Shown here one piece after another: positions 1 to 5,394 of a stretch of 7,328 bases of DNA; the first letter of the stretch is position 1; each line of letters begins with the position of its first letter. This stretch comes from Bacilli bacterium. GTDB taxonomy: Bacteria > Bacillota_I > Bacilli_A > RF39 > UBA660. A program made the position numbers and the translations under genes. The stretch spans positions 1 to 7,328 of the forward strand of contig CAADZW010000176.1 of assembly GCA_900753645.1 (NCBI GenBank), given 5' to 3'. The notes under the pieces were generated by a model. It saw only the letters and a program-made list of their open reading frames with translations. It was not told the DNA's origin and made no database searches.

Positions 1-462
1 ACCACAATAGCCAACTGTAAAATCGCCATCTTTAGTAACTCTAGCTAAATAAATCATCTGATTATTATAAATACCGTTCATCAATAAATGACCATTCATC
101 TTTTCATGACTAGGATGAAAGTAACAACCTGAACCAACAGTCTCAATAACATAATTTTTAGTTCCTTCGAAAAAAACGTTATTTATCGAACTATAATTTT
201 TTGATTCTGTTACTTCGATTATCTTTTTCTTATCTTTAATAATACCACTTTCTAACAAATAAGTTCCAAATAATTGTTTACTATTATTAAGTTGATTCAA
301 CCATTCATTAAAATGATTTTCATCAATCTTAATTTCGTCGTTTCGAAATAATTCATAAAGTTTATTTTGAATCTGTAATTCTGATAATTTACCAAATACA
401 GTTATTTTATCATTTTCATAAACTTGTTCTAACAAGTATCTTTTCATTATATTTTCTGTCAT
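1..462 (-). CDS. Unrecognised protein, 5' part only (runs off left edge)
   Basis: An open frame of 154 codons reads on the minus strand from an ATG at 462 to the first base of the window without a stop, so the C-terminus is missing. The start is well supported: a GGAGG lies 6 bases upstream of the ATG, with a consensus promoter further upstream. The protein begins MTENIMKRYLLEQ. Residues 1-100 are charged and probably helical, with no signal peptide or membrane segment. From about residue 105 the character changes to a glycine/aromatic-rich stretch (VGSGCYFHPSHEKMNG, then YLARVTKDGDFTVGYCG at the edge) that looks like the start of a folded, possibly beta-rich domain with Cys113 and Cys153. 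I do not recognise the family and assign no function. The gene is monocistronic at its 5' end and may be repressed through the palindrome at 501-514. That the reading frame is a real gene is nearly certain; its identity is open. Confidence 0.85.
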   Translation of the reverse strand, partial: MTENIMKRYLLEQVYENDKITVFGKLSELQIQNKLYELFRNDEIKIDENHFNEWLNQLNNSKQLFGTYLLESGIIKDKKKIIEVTESKNYSSINNVFFEGTKNYVIETVGSGCYFHPSHEKMNGHLLMNGIYNNQMIYLARVTKDGDFTVGYCG

Positions 463-500
463 AAGTATCCTCCATTCAGTAATTTTTAGCGACAAAAAAA

Positions 501-514
501 TGTCATATACGACA
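501..514. promoter_or_regulatory. Candidate operator: near-perfect 14-bp palindrome
   Basis: TGTCATATACGACA is an inverted repeat (TGTC, six bases, GACA) with only one non-matching position per arm. It lies immediately downstream of the -10 box, at about +3 to +16 of the predicted transcript of the left-edge gene, where a bound repressor would block initiation. A further CGACA half-site sits at 490-494, giving alternating half-sites at 490-494, 501-504 and 510-514. Binding by a transcription factor is inferred from symmetry and position; the cognate regulator is not identified. Confidence 0.45.
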
Positions 515-522
515 GCCTATAA

Positions 523-552
523 ATTTTACCACACATTATAATCATATGTCAA
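523..552 (-). promoter_or_regulatory. SigA-type promoter of the left-edge gene
   Basis: On the minus strand a perfect -35 box TTGACA (552-547) is followed after 18 bases by TAAAAT (528-523), preceded by TGG, which forms an extended -10. Transcription would start near 516, giving a leader of about 54 nt before the ATG at 462. An additional TATAAT lies inside the spacer but is only 6 bases from the -35 and is not used in this reading. Confidence 0.75.
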
Positions 553-587
553 TCTTTAAATATATTAAATAAAATTGCCTATTGTTC

Positions 588-618
588 AAAAAAAAGACTG
601 ATAATAAAATTAACAGTC
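588..618 (-). terminator. Intrinsic terminator of ezrA
   Basis: Read on the minus strand, GACTG pairs with CAGTC, then after a T/T mismatch TAAT pairs with ATTA around a TTT loop, followed directly by eight T residues. The hairpin begins 2 bases after the ezrA stop codon, so it closes the ezrA transcript before the promoter of the next gene on that strand. Confidence 0.85.
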
Positions 619-620
619 CA

Positions 621-2327
621 TTAATCATAAAGTTTCAATAACTTATTATATATATCTGGTTCGATTTTATTTAAAGAATTAATTGTAACTTCTAAAGACT
701 TTTGATATTCGCCTTTGTAAAATAAAATTTCAGAATAAGTTAAGTTTTTATTTGTTTCATCAGTTACAACTCGATATCGATTGCCATAAACTATCGCTAG
801 TTCAGCAAACATTGCAACCTTTAGCAAATCTTTAGTAGCGCCGTGAAGTTTTAATACTAAATCTCTTGCTGTATCAACTCTAGTATTTAAGGTACTGATT
901 GTAATCGGTTTTTTTTCTAATTCTTCAACAATATCTTTGATTGCTGATGAAGCTTCACTCAACTGGGTATAATAATACTGTGGAATAACTGGAAAATTAT
1001 ACTCGCGCATCCTTTGTTTTGAGTCTTTTAAAATAGCTTTAATTTCCTCTAACTGTTGACGTGCCCTTACTTCGTCTTCTTTCATACTACCCAAAACATC
1101 CAAAGAACTATCCAATCTTTCTTCGATATTATTTAAACGTAAAGATAAGCCTTCGATCTCTTTAATTAATTTTGAATAAGCAAAAGTATTATTACCAGTA
1201 TGTGTCTTTAAGACGTCATAATCATTATTTAAATTTTGTAATTCATTCTTTACCTCATTTAATAATTTTATGTCTGCTTCTGATAAGTTATAAACTGTTT
1301 TTATTTCATCAATTTGAGCAAAAATATCGTCGACCAAATCATTCATTTTAGTTACTTTAGAAACAAAAGAATCGACTAACTCCTCATAAATACGACGATC
1401 AGATTTTTCTCTTTCAAAATCATTAAATAAAGAGTCAAAATAATCTAATAATACTTTTAATTCAAACAAACTATCTTCTAAGTTCAAAACTTTAGTTCGA
1501 TCCATTATATCATTTAATTTTTTATTTGCTTCTGAAACATTATAGTCGACATTTAAATAATCTAAAGGATAACCATTTTTTACCATATTATTATAAATAT
1601 CGACAACCTCGTTTATTTTTTTAGGAATAACATTCGTTGCCATCAAAACAATCGAAGGTACCTCTTCTATTACTATCTGCATATGCTTTAACATTTCATC
1701 GATCGATTTAATTATCTTAGTTACTTCGGCATATTCATTGTTTTCCATATTCGTTTCAAAAGCTTCAAATCTTTTAGAAATGTTTTCAAATTGTAATAAA
1801 ACAGAATTAGCAATTTCACCAAATTCAGATTTGTTAGCCTCGAACTTGTCGTACAAATCACGATACACTGTTTTAAACTTGATAATAATAGCCCTATTTC
1901 TTTCTTCACTTGAAGTTATCTTACGTATGTCATCTAATAAAGATTCAGTATTAGTTCTTACTTTATATATTTCCATTTCCAATTTAGCTATTTTATAAAT
2001 AGTTGCTTTATAATCTTGTTGTTTTAAAGAGTAGTCAGCTTCTAGAATCATATCTGTTATTTTAGGAATTTGAACCACTCTAATCTCTTTAAAACGGTCT
2101 TCCCATCTATTTAGACTAGCATCTAACTTATCATTTTTCAAAAATGATTTTATCTTAGAAATTTCTGAACTGATCGGTGTACTATCGATAACGTTCTTGT
2201 CAAACTCTAATTTATCTAAAATTTTTCTATATTTCTGATTCCGTTTATTTTGAATGATATTCAAAACTACAACTAGTATGATAACAGCTACTATATATAT
2301 ACTAACAGCAATTAATGTTAAGTTCAC
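621..2327 (-). CDS. ezrA: Septation ring formation regulator EzrA
   Basis: EzrA is a membrane-anchored, coiled-coil-rich protein of Bacilli that binds FtsZ, restrains misplaced Z rings and links division to cell-wall synthesis; this role is known from the family. The 568-residue product matches the usual length of about 560-570. Residues 4-24 form one N-terminal membrane segment with a short outside tail, followed by the basic stretch NKRNQKYRK. The rest is predominantly helical, spectrin-like repeat sequence rich in Glu, Lys, Leu and Asn. Near the C-terminus the conserved EzrA patch reads VYGNRYR (residues 513-519), where many relatives have QYGNRYR, followed by the family-typical YSEILFYKGEYQKSLE. 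The start is GTG at 2327-2325 with AGAGGTGA just upstream; an overlapping ATG is immediately followed by TGA. It is monocistronic, with its own terminator. EzrA and rpsD are near each other in several Bacilli, which agrees with the layout here. Confidence 0.95.
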   Translation of the reverse strand: MNLTLIAVSIYIVAVIILVVVLNIIQNKRNQKYRKILDKLEFDKNVIDSTPISSEISKIKSFLKNDKLDASLNRWEDRFKEIRVVQIPKITDMILEADYSLKQQDYKATIYKIAKLEMEIYKVRTNTESLLDDIRKITSSEERNRAIIIKFKTVYRDLYDKFEANKSEFGEIANSVLLQFENISKRFEAFETNMENNEYAEVTKIIKSIDEMLKHMQIVIEEVPSIVLMATNVIPKKINEVVDIYNNMVKNGYPLDYLNVDYNVSEANKKLNDIMDRTKVLNLEDSLFELKVLLDYFDSLFNDFEREKSDRRIYEELVDSFVSKVTKMNDLVDDIFAQIDEIKTVYNLSEADIKLLNEVKNELQNLNNDYDVLKTHTGNNTFAYSKLIKEIEGLSLRLNNIEERLDSSLDVLGSMKEDEVRARQQLEEIKAILKDSKQRMREYNFPVIPQYYYTQLSEASSAIKDIVEELEKKPITISTLNTRVDTARDLVLKLHGATKDLLKVAMFAELAIVYGNRYRVVTDETNKNLTYSEILFYKGEYQKSLEVTINSLNKIEPDIYNKLLKLYD

Positions 2328-2345
2328 ATTATCACCTCTATTATC

Positions 2346-2354
2346 ATTCTATCA
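2346..2354 (-). promoter_or_regulatory. Probable extended -10 promoter of ezrA
   Basis: On the minus strand TGATAGAAT (2354-2346) is an extended -10 element about 20 bases upstream of the GTG start. No good -35 lies at 17 bases. An alternative reading is TTGTCA (2367-2362), 16 bases, GATAAT (2345-2340), but that would place the transcription start inside the Shine-Dalgarno. The assignment is tentative. Confidence 0.4.
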
Positions 2355-2470
2355 CATTTTTTGACAAATTACGATAAAATTTTCACAATTACTAATTATT
2401 AAACTAAACAATACATAAATTTATGATTATCAGATAGTCGCTTAATTAACACTTTCCATTACGCCTAAAA

Positions 2471-2499
2471 TTGATTTGTCAACGATTAAGTGTTATTAT
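2471..2499 (+). promoter_or_regulatory. Probable promoter of the ATP-grasp gene
   Basis: TTGATT (2471-2476), a 17-base spacer and TATTAT (2494-2499) form a reasonable SigA promoter. Transcription would start near 2506, leaving a leader of only about 12 nt that begins at the Shine-Dalgarno GAGG (2507-2510). The rest of the 190-base region between ezrA and this gene (2328-2517) holds no other convincing signal or small gene. Confidence 0.55.
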
Positions 2500-2517
2500 T
2501 GATATAGAGGTGATCGA

Positions 2518-3492
2518 ATGAAAAAAGGTGAGTTTTTAATTAAATCATTTAAAAAAACAACCATTAGTAACTTGATAAGTATTGTTAAACAGGTTAAAAA
2601 ACAAAGTAAAAAGAAATTTGTTTTGTTTGATATTTTATATTGTTCAATCAAATATCAAGCTGCTTTCTATGATTATTTAGAATTTGAATTTTACTTACTA
2701 AATAAAGAACAAAGAAAAACCTATTTGACCAATGGCAAAAATAATGAAATCATCGATTTGTTCAACGATAAAAATTATCGTCACATTTTCGATAATAAAG
2801 ATGAATTTAATGATCATTTTAAAAAGTATCTAAAAAGAGATTTTCTAAAGCCTAACTTTACCAAAGAACAGCTAGGAAGATTTCTTGAAAATAAAAATAA
2901 AGTCGTAGTCAAACCAATTTCTGGTGTTGGAGGGGAAGGCATAAAAATTATCGATCCAACTAAAGAAAATATATTCAAAAACTATCGTCAATGTTTATTG
3001 GAAGAAGTAATTATACAGCATAAAAAACTAGCTCAGTTGTACGATAAATCCGTCAATTCCATTCGTATATTTACTTTTTTTGACGGAAATAAAGCAACGA
3101 TAATTCAAGCCGTTTTAAAAATTGGCAACAAAGGAATTGTCGATAACTTTTCTTCCGGTGGAATGTATGCTTTCTTAGATGATAAAGGGATCGTTATCAC
3201 ACCAGCAATCGACAAAGATGATAATGTCTACGGCATTCATCCAACTAGTAAAAAACAAATTTTAGGTTTCCAAGTTCCAATGTTTGATGAAGCGATTAAA
3301 CTCGCTTTAGAAGCAGCTAAAGAAATTCCACAAATTCAGTATGTCGGTTGGGATATCACGATTACAAAGGATGGTCCTTGTATCATCGAAGGAAACAGTT
3401 ATCCGGGAGTTTTCCAAATTAAACCAAGATTTAATAAGAGTAAAATCGGAATATTGCCAAAATACGAGAAAATTATGAAAATAAAATTATAG
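2518..3492 (+). CDS. ATP-grasp enzyme, sugar-transfer-associated type
   Basis: ATP-grasp enzymes use ATP to activate a carboxylate as acyl-phosphate and join it to an amine or other nucleophile. This 324-residue protein has the full catalytic layout. Lys132 lies in VVVKP, and the glycine-rich loop GVGGEG (136-141) closes over phosphates. LLEEVI (160-165) is the adenine hinge. Arg183 follows in SIRIF, DNFSSGG (209-215) comes next, and the metal-binding end is GWDI...EGN (Asp279, Glu291, Asn293). The pattern best fits the 'sugar-transfer associated ATP-grasp' group (ATPgrasp_ST), often found near polysaccharide genes; substrate and product are unknown. The basic N-terminal 110 residues carry no signal peptide or membrane span, so it is probably cytosolic. 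The ATG has AGAGG 7 bases upstream. It is a lone gene between ezrA and rpsD with no cell-surface genes beside it and no hairpin after its stop, so its transcript may read into rpsD. A role in cell-envelope polymer modification is a guess. Confidence 0.82.
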   Translation: MKKGEFLIKSFKKTTISNLISIVKQVKKQSKKKFVLFDILYCSIKYQAAFYDYLEFEFYLLNKEQRKTYLTNGKNNEIIDLFNDKNYRHIFDNKDEFNDHFKKYLKRDFLKPNFTKEQLGRFLENKNKVVVKPISGVGGEGIKIIDPTKENIFKNYRQCLLEEVIIQHKKLAQLYDKSVNSIRIFTFFDGNKATIIQAVLKIGNKGIVDNFSSGGMYAFLDDKGIVITPAIDKDDNVYGIHPTSKKQILGFQVPMFDEAIKLALEAAKEIPQIQYVGWDITITKDGPCIIEGNSYPGVFQIKPRFNKSKIGILPKYEKIMKIKL

Positions 3493-3494
3493 TC

Positions 3495-3523
3495 TTGACT
3501 TATAATGAAAAGCATAATATAAT
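3495..3523 (+). promoter_or_regulatory. Strong promoter of rpsD
   Basis: TTGACT (3495-3500), 17 bases, TATAAT (3518-3523) is a near-consensus SigA promoter. The -35 starts 2 bases after the stop codon of the ATP-grasp gene. The predicted start near 3530 gives an rpsD leader of about 157 nt, unusually long for this window, where most leaders are shorter than 25 nt. Confidence 0.85.
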
Positions 3524-3529
3524 AGTGAT

Positions 3530-3686
3530 GCATCTAAGCAGCGTTAGTATGAAATTTTTAATGTGTTTGTTACCTTTAGGGGTTATCAGTAGCGAAAGCT
3601 GTATAGCGATGATTATTTAAACAGACACCCTATAAATTGACGTATTAACCTTTTAGGTAGTAACCGTAAGAAAGGAGTAAATTTAG
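3530..3686 (+). promoter_or_regulatory. Structured rpsD leader, probable S4 autoregulatory element
   Basis: The leader contains a GAAA-capped hairpin (AGC, GAAA, GCT at 3591-3600, extended by two G-U pairs). It is nested in ATCA/TGAT pairing (3585-3588 with 3609-3612), and all of this is enclosed by a 9-bp helix, 3563-3571 with 3620-3628. TAGG (3577-3580), inside that helix, can pair with CCTA (3629-3632) just outside it, which makes a pseudoknot. CCTTT at 3649-3653 can pair with AAAGG at 3671-3675 and mask the ribosome binding site; a second CCTTT at 3573-3577 is an alternative partner. In Bacillus subtilis S4 is known to repress rpsD by binding a pseudoknotted leader that mimics its 16S site, and this element fits that model. 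No T-rich terminator is present, so control is probably translational. Pairings were found by eye. Confidence 0.75.
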
Positions 3687-4289
3687 ATGGCAAGATACAC
3701 AGGAAGTACAAATCGTATTTCAAGACGTTTAGGCTTTTCAACTTTAGAAAATGGTAAAGATATTGCTAAAAGACCTTTTGCACCAGGACAACATGGAAAT
3801 AAAGGTAGTAAAAAGTTATCTAACTATGGAATTCAATTACAAGAAAAACAAAAACTTAGATTCATGTATGGATTAAGTGAAAAACAATTTCATACTACTT
3901 TTGAAAAAGCTGGTAAAATGAAAGGTGTTCATGGCGATAATTTATTTAAGTTACTAGAAAGCCGTTTAGACAACTTGGTTTATCGTTTAGGTTTTTCAAC
4001 AACAAGACGTGGTGCTAGACAACTAGTTAATCATGGACACATTACTGTCAATGGTAAAAAAGTTGATATTCCTTCATATACTTGTAAACCAGGCGATGTA
4101 ATTGCAGTTAAAGATAATGCTAAGGACATGGTTATCATTAAAACATCTTTAGAATCTTTATCTAAAAGAGCAGATTTTGTTTCATACGATGAAAGTAAAA
4201 TGGCTGGAACTTATGTAAGATATCCTGAACGTAGCGAATTAAACGCTGATATCAACGAATCATTAATCATTGAATTTTATAATAGATAG
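3687..4289 (+). CDS. rpsD: 30S ribosomal protein S4
   Basis: S4 is a primary 16S rRNA-binding protein that starts assembly of the 30S body and contributes to decoding accuracy; in Bacilli it also represses its own mRNA. The 200-residue product is full length and starts MARYTGSTNRISRRLG. The N-terminal rRNA-binding part includes PFAPGQHGNKG (residues 31-41). Two signatures mark the S4 RNA-binding fold at about 92-155: SRLDNLVYRLGFSTTRRGAR and NHGHITVNGKKV. The protein ends with the typical YPERSELNADINESLIIEFYNR. It lacks the N-terminal cysteine cluster and so belongs to the zinc-independent form. The ATG is preceded by AAAGGAG with a 9-base gap. It is transcribed alone from a strong promoter through the structured leader and ended by a hairpin that includes its stop codon. 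The coding sequence appears nearly free of the TCGA tetramer common in neighbouring genes, consistent with different codon choice in a highly expressed gene. Confidence 0.99.
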   Translation: MARYTGSTNRISRRLGFSTLENGKDIAKRPFAPGQHGNKGSKKLSNYGIQLQEKQKLRFMYGLSEKQFHTTFEKAGKMKGVHGDNLFKLLESRLDNLVYRLGFSTTRRGARQLVNHGHITVNGKKVDIPSYTCKPGDVIAVKDNAKDMVIIKTSLESLSKRADFVSYDESKMAGTYVRYPERSELNADINESLIIEFYNR

Positions 4290-4310
4290 TTTAAACTATC
4301 TATTTTTTTT
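4281..4310 (+). terminator. Intrinsic terminator of rpsD
   Basis: A perfect 24-base palindrome (4281-4304, arms AATAGATAGTTT and its complement) is followed by an uninterrupted T run to 4310. The rpsD stop codon TAG (4287-4289) lies within the left arm, so the gene has almost no 3' untranslated region. Confidence 0.9.
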
Positions 4311-4338
4311 AAAAAAAATAACCATAAATATGGTTATT
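4311..4338 (-). terminator. Intrinsic terminator of the tail-anchored protein gene
   Basis: Read on the minus strand, nine-base arms AATAACCAT / ATGGTTATT (4338-4330 and 4325-4317) flank a four-base loop and run into the T tract complementary to A4311-4318. The stop codon of the gene (4336-4334) is inside the stem. It faces the rpsD terminator, and the two T tracts meet at 4310/4311. Confidence 0.88.
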
Positions 4339-5080
4339 GTGTAAAATGATAAATTAAAAATATAATACCGGTAACGACAATGACCGATAAAACAAATAAT
4401 AACACCTTAGTTAAAATATTGTTTTTTCGAACATTTTCTTTAATTTCTTTTAAATCTTCAAAATCAGCACTCGTCAGATCTAAACTAGATGTAAAAAAAG
4501 ATTTATCGATATTTGCATCGATTGCTCTAGTACTTTGCAAATCTTTTTCTTCCTGTTCAATCTTAGCTTCCACCTCTTGTTGAACACTCGGATCGTGAAT
4601 TGTTTTAAGATCATCTAACAAGTCAGATGTATAACCACCCTTACTATTATACGAAATAGCTTCGATCATACTTTTTAACTTGTCCTCATCTAACGTTTCT
4701 GTTCTGTTTTCTTCACTAAAATCAGAAGTTTTCAAAATGTTATATTGTGTATTAAAAATTTTTCTTTCTTTGTCACTTCTCTCGCTTTTAGCTTTGTCTA
4801 AAACCTCACGAATATCGTAATTTTTTTCTTCAACGGGCATTTCAACAACTGTTTGGACTTTCTCTTCCCTAGGCGGTTTTACTTCTTTTTTTTCTTTGCT
4901 ACCATTGATTAATTCCTTAATCATATCAAGATCGATTTTCTCGTTTTTTTCGATTACAGAAATTCCTTCGACATTTGAATATTCAACTTCATCATAAATA
5001 GTACGGTATAACTCTTTATTCTTATCTGAACGAGTTTTTATTTCACTCGATTTATAATAGCGTTCCATTCTACTAGCCAT
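4334..5080 (-). CDS. Tail-anchored membrane protein of unknown function
   Basis: I do not recognise this protein by name. The start chosen is the ATG at 5080, giving 248 residues that begin MASRMERYYKSSEIKTRS. An upstream in-frame start at 5158 would add 26 residues, but that stretch contains the promoter and has no ribosome binding site, whereas GGTGA lies 4 bases before the ATG at 5080. The N-terminal 60 residues are the most family-like part (KNKELYRTIYDEVEYSNVEG). They are followed by a highly charged Glu/Lys-rich, probably disordered or coiled-coil middle (about 60-220). A single hydrophobic segment at about 226-245 (VLLFVLSVIVVTGIIFLIYH) ends three residues before the C-terminus, so most of the protein should lie in the cytoplasm, anchored by its tail. 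There is no signal peptide. Such an arrangement suits a membrane scaffold or adaptor, possibly in division or envelope processes, but that is only inference. It is monocistronic, with its own promoter and terminator. Confidence 0.85.
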   Translation of the reverse strand: MASRMERYYKSSEIKTRSDKNKELYRTIYDEVEYSNVEGISVIEKNEKIDLDMIKELINGSKEKKEVKPPREEKVQTVVEMPVEEKNYDIREVLDKAKSERSDKERKIFNTQYNILKTSDFSEENRTETLDEDKLKSMIEAISYNSKGGYTSDLLDDLKTIHDPSVQQEVEAKIEQEEKDLQSTRAIDANIDKSFFTSSLDLTSADFEDLKEIKENVRKNNILTKVLLFVLSVIVVTGIIFLIYHFTQ

Positions 5081-5105
5081 ATTCTCACCGTACCTTTCTA
5101 TTAAT

Positions 5106-5133
5106 ATAATATCACAATTACAAAAATATTCAA
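5106..5133 (-). promoter_or_regulatory. Promoter of the tail-anchored protein gene
   Basis: On the minus strand TTGAAT (5133-5128), 16 bases, TATTAT (5111-5106) with a preceding TGA forms an extended -10 promoter. Transcription would start near 5099, about 20 nt before the ATG at 5080. Its position excludes the longer frame from 5158 as the translated form. Confidence 0.7.
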
Positions 5134-5141
5134 ATACATAC

Positions 5142-5170
5142 TTGCATTTTTTTGCCAATTTTTTTATAAT
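5142..5170 (+). promoter_or_regulatory. Promoter of the ferredoxin gene
   Basis: TTGCAT (5142-5147), 17 bases, TATAAT (5165-5170). The predicted start near 5177 coincides with the Shine-Dalgarno GGAGG (5177-5181), leaving a leader of about 11 nt. The -35 box is only 8 bases from the -35 of the divergent promoter, so RNA polymerase could hardly occupy both at once. Confidence 0.75.
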
Positions 5171-5187
5171 TGTTGTGGAGGAATAAA

Positions 5188-5382
5188 ATGAAAGTTCATA
5201 TAATTGAAGAAAACTGTATTGGATGTGGTCAATGCGAAGCTACATGTAGCGAAGTATTTAAAATAGAGGATGACGGTATTGCTCATGTCATCACAGATGA
5301 AATAAAAGAAGATATAAAGGAAGATGTTGAAATCGCTGCTAGTGGTTGTCCAACTGATGCCATAGAAATTGAAAACGCTTAA
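5188..5382 (+). CDS. 4Fe-4S ferredoxin (single-cluster, Bacillus type)
   Basis: A small, acidic, soluble electron carrier of 64 residues. The cluster ligands are visible: Cys10, Cys13 and Cys16 in CIGCGQC, and Cys54 in the GCPTDAI motif. Cys20 is in the position of the extra cysteine found in two-cluster ferredoxins and is free here, where it may form a disulfide with no second ligand set in evidence. Residues 30-50 (GIAHVITDEIKEDIKEDVEI) form the acidic insert typical of the one-cluster form. The partner enzyme cannot be read from context, since no oxidoreductase gene is adjacent. The start is the ATG at 5188 with GGAGG 6 bases upstream; a TTG at 5170 in frame overlaps the -10 box and cannot be translated from this promoter. 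The gene is monocistronic and ends exactly against the rluB stop on the other strand. Confidence 0.95.
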   Translation: MKVHIIEENCIGCGQCEATCSEVFKIEDDGIAHVITDEIKEDIKEDVEIAASGCPTDAIEIENA

Positions 5383-5394
5383 TTAAGCGTTTTT
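5372..5394. terminator. Bidirectional terminator shared by ferredoxin and rluB
   Basis: A perfect inverted repeat with arms AAAACGCTT / AAGCGTTTT around AATT reads into a T run on both strands (TTTTT at 5390-5394 on plus; TTTT, then C, on minus). The stop codons of the two convergent genes (TAA 5380-5382 and its mirror at 5383-5385) abut in the centre, so the hairpin is part of both coding sequences. The tract is slightly shorter for the minus direction. Confidence 0.82.

Noticed and set aside
1721..1998. Open frames of 62 and 86 codons on both strands inside ezrA
   Set aside because: They lie wholly within ezrA in other frames, have no ribosome binding site of note and show no family features; they are shadows.
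2448..2494. Inverted repeat AACACTT (2448-2454) / AAGTGTT (2488-2494) upstream of the ATP-grasp gene
   Set aside because: Only 7 bases per arm with 33 bases between and no extension; expected by chance in A+T-rich DNA.
3493..3529. Terminator for the ATP-grasp gene before rpsD
   Set aside because: No stable stem or T run exists between the stop codon and the rpsD transcription start.
4380..4583. Plus-strand frame of 67 codons opposite the tail-anchored protein gene
   Set aside because: Antisense to a well-supported gene, Ser/Lys-rich low-complexity translation, no promoter or binding site.
5081..5158. N-terminal extension of the tail-anchored protein to 5158
   Set aside because: The stretch contains the promoter (5106-5133), overlaps the ferredoxin -35 region and has no ribosome binding site, while ATG5080 has one.
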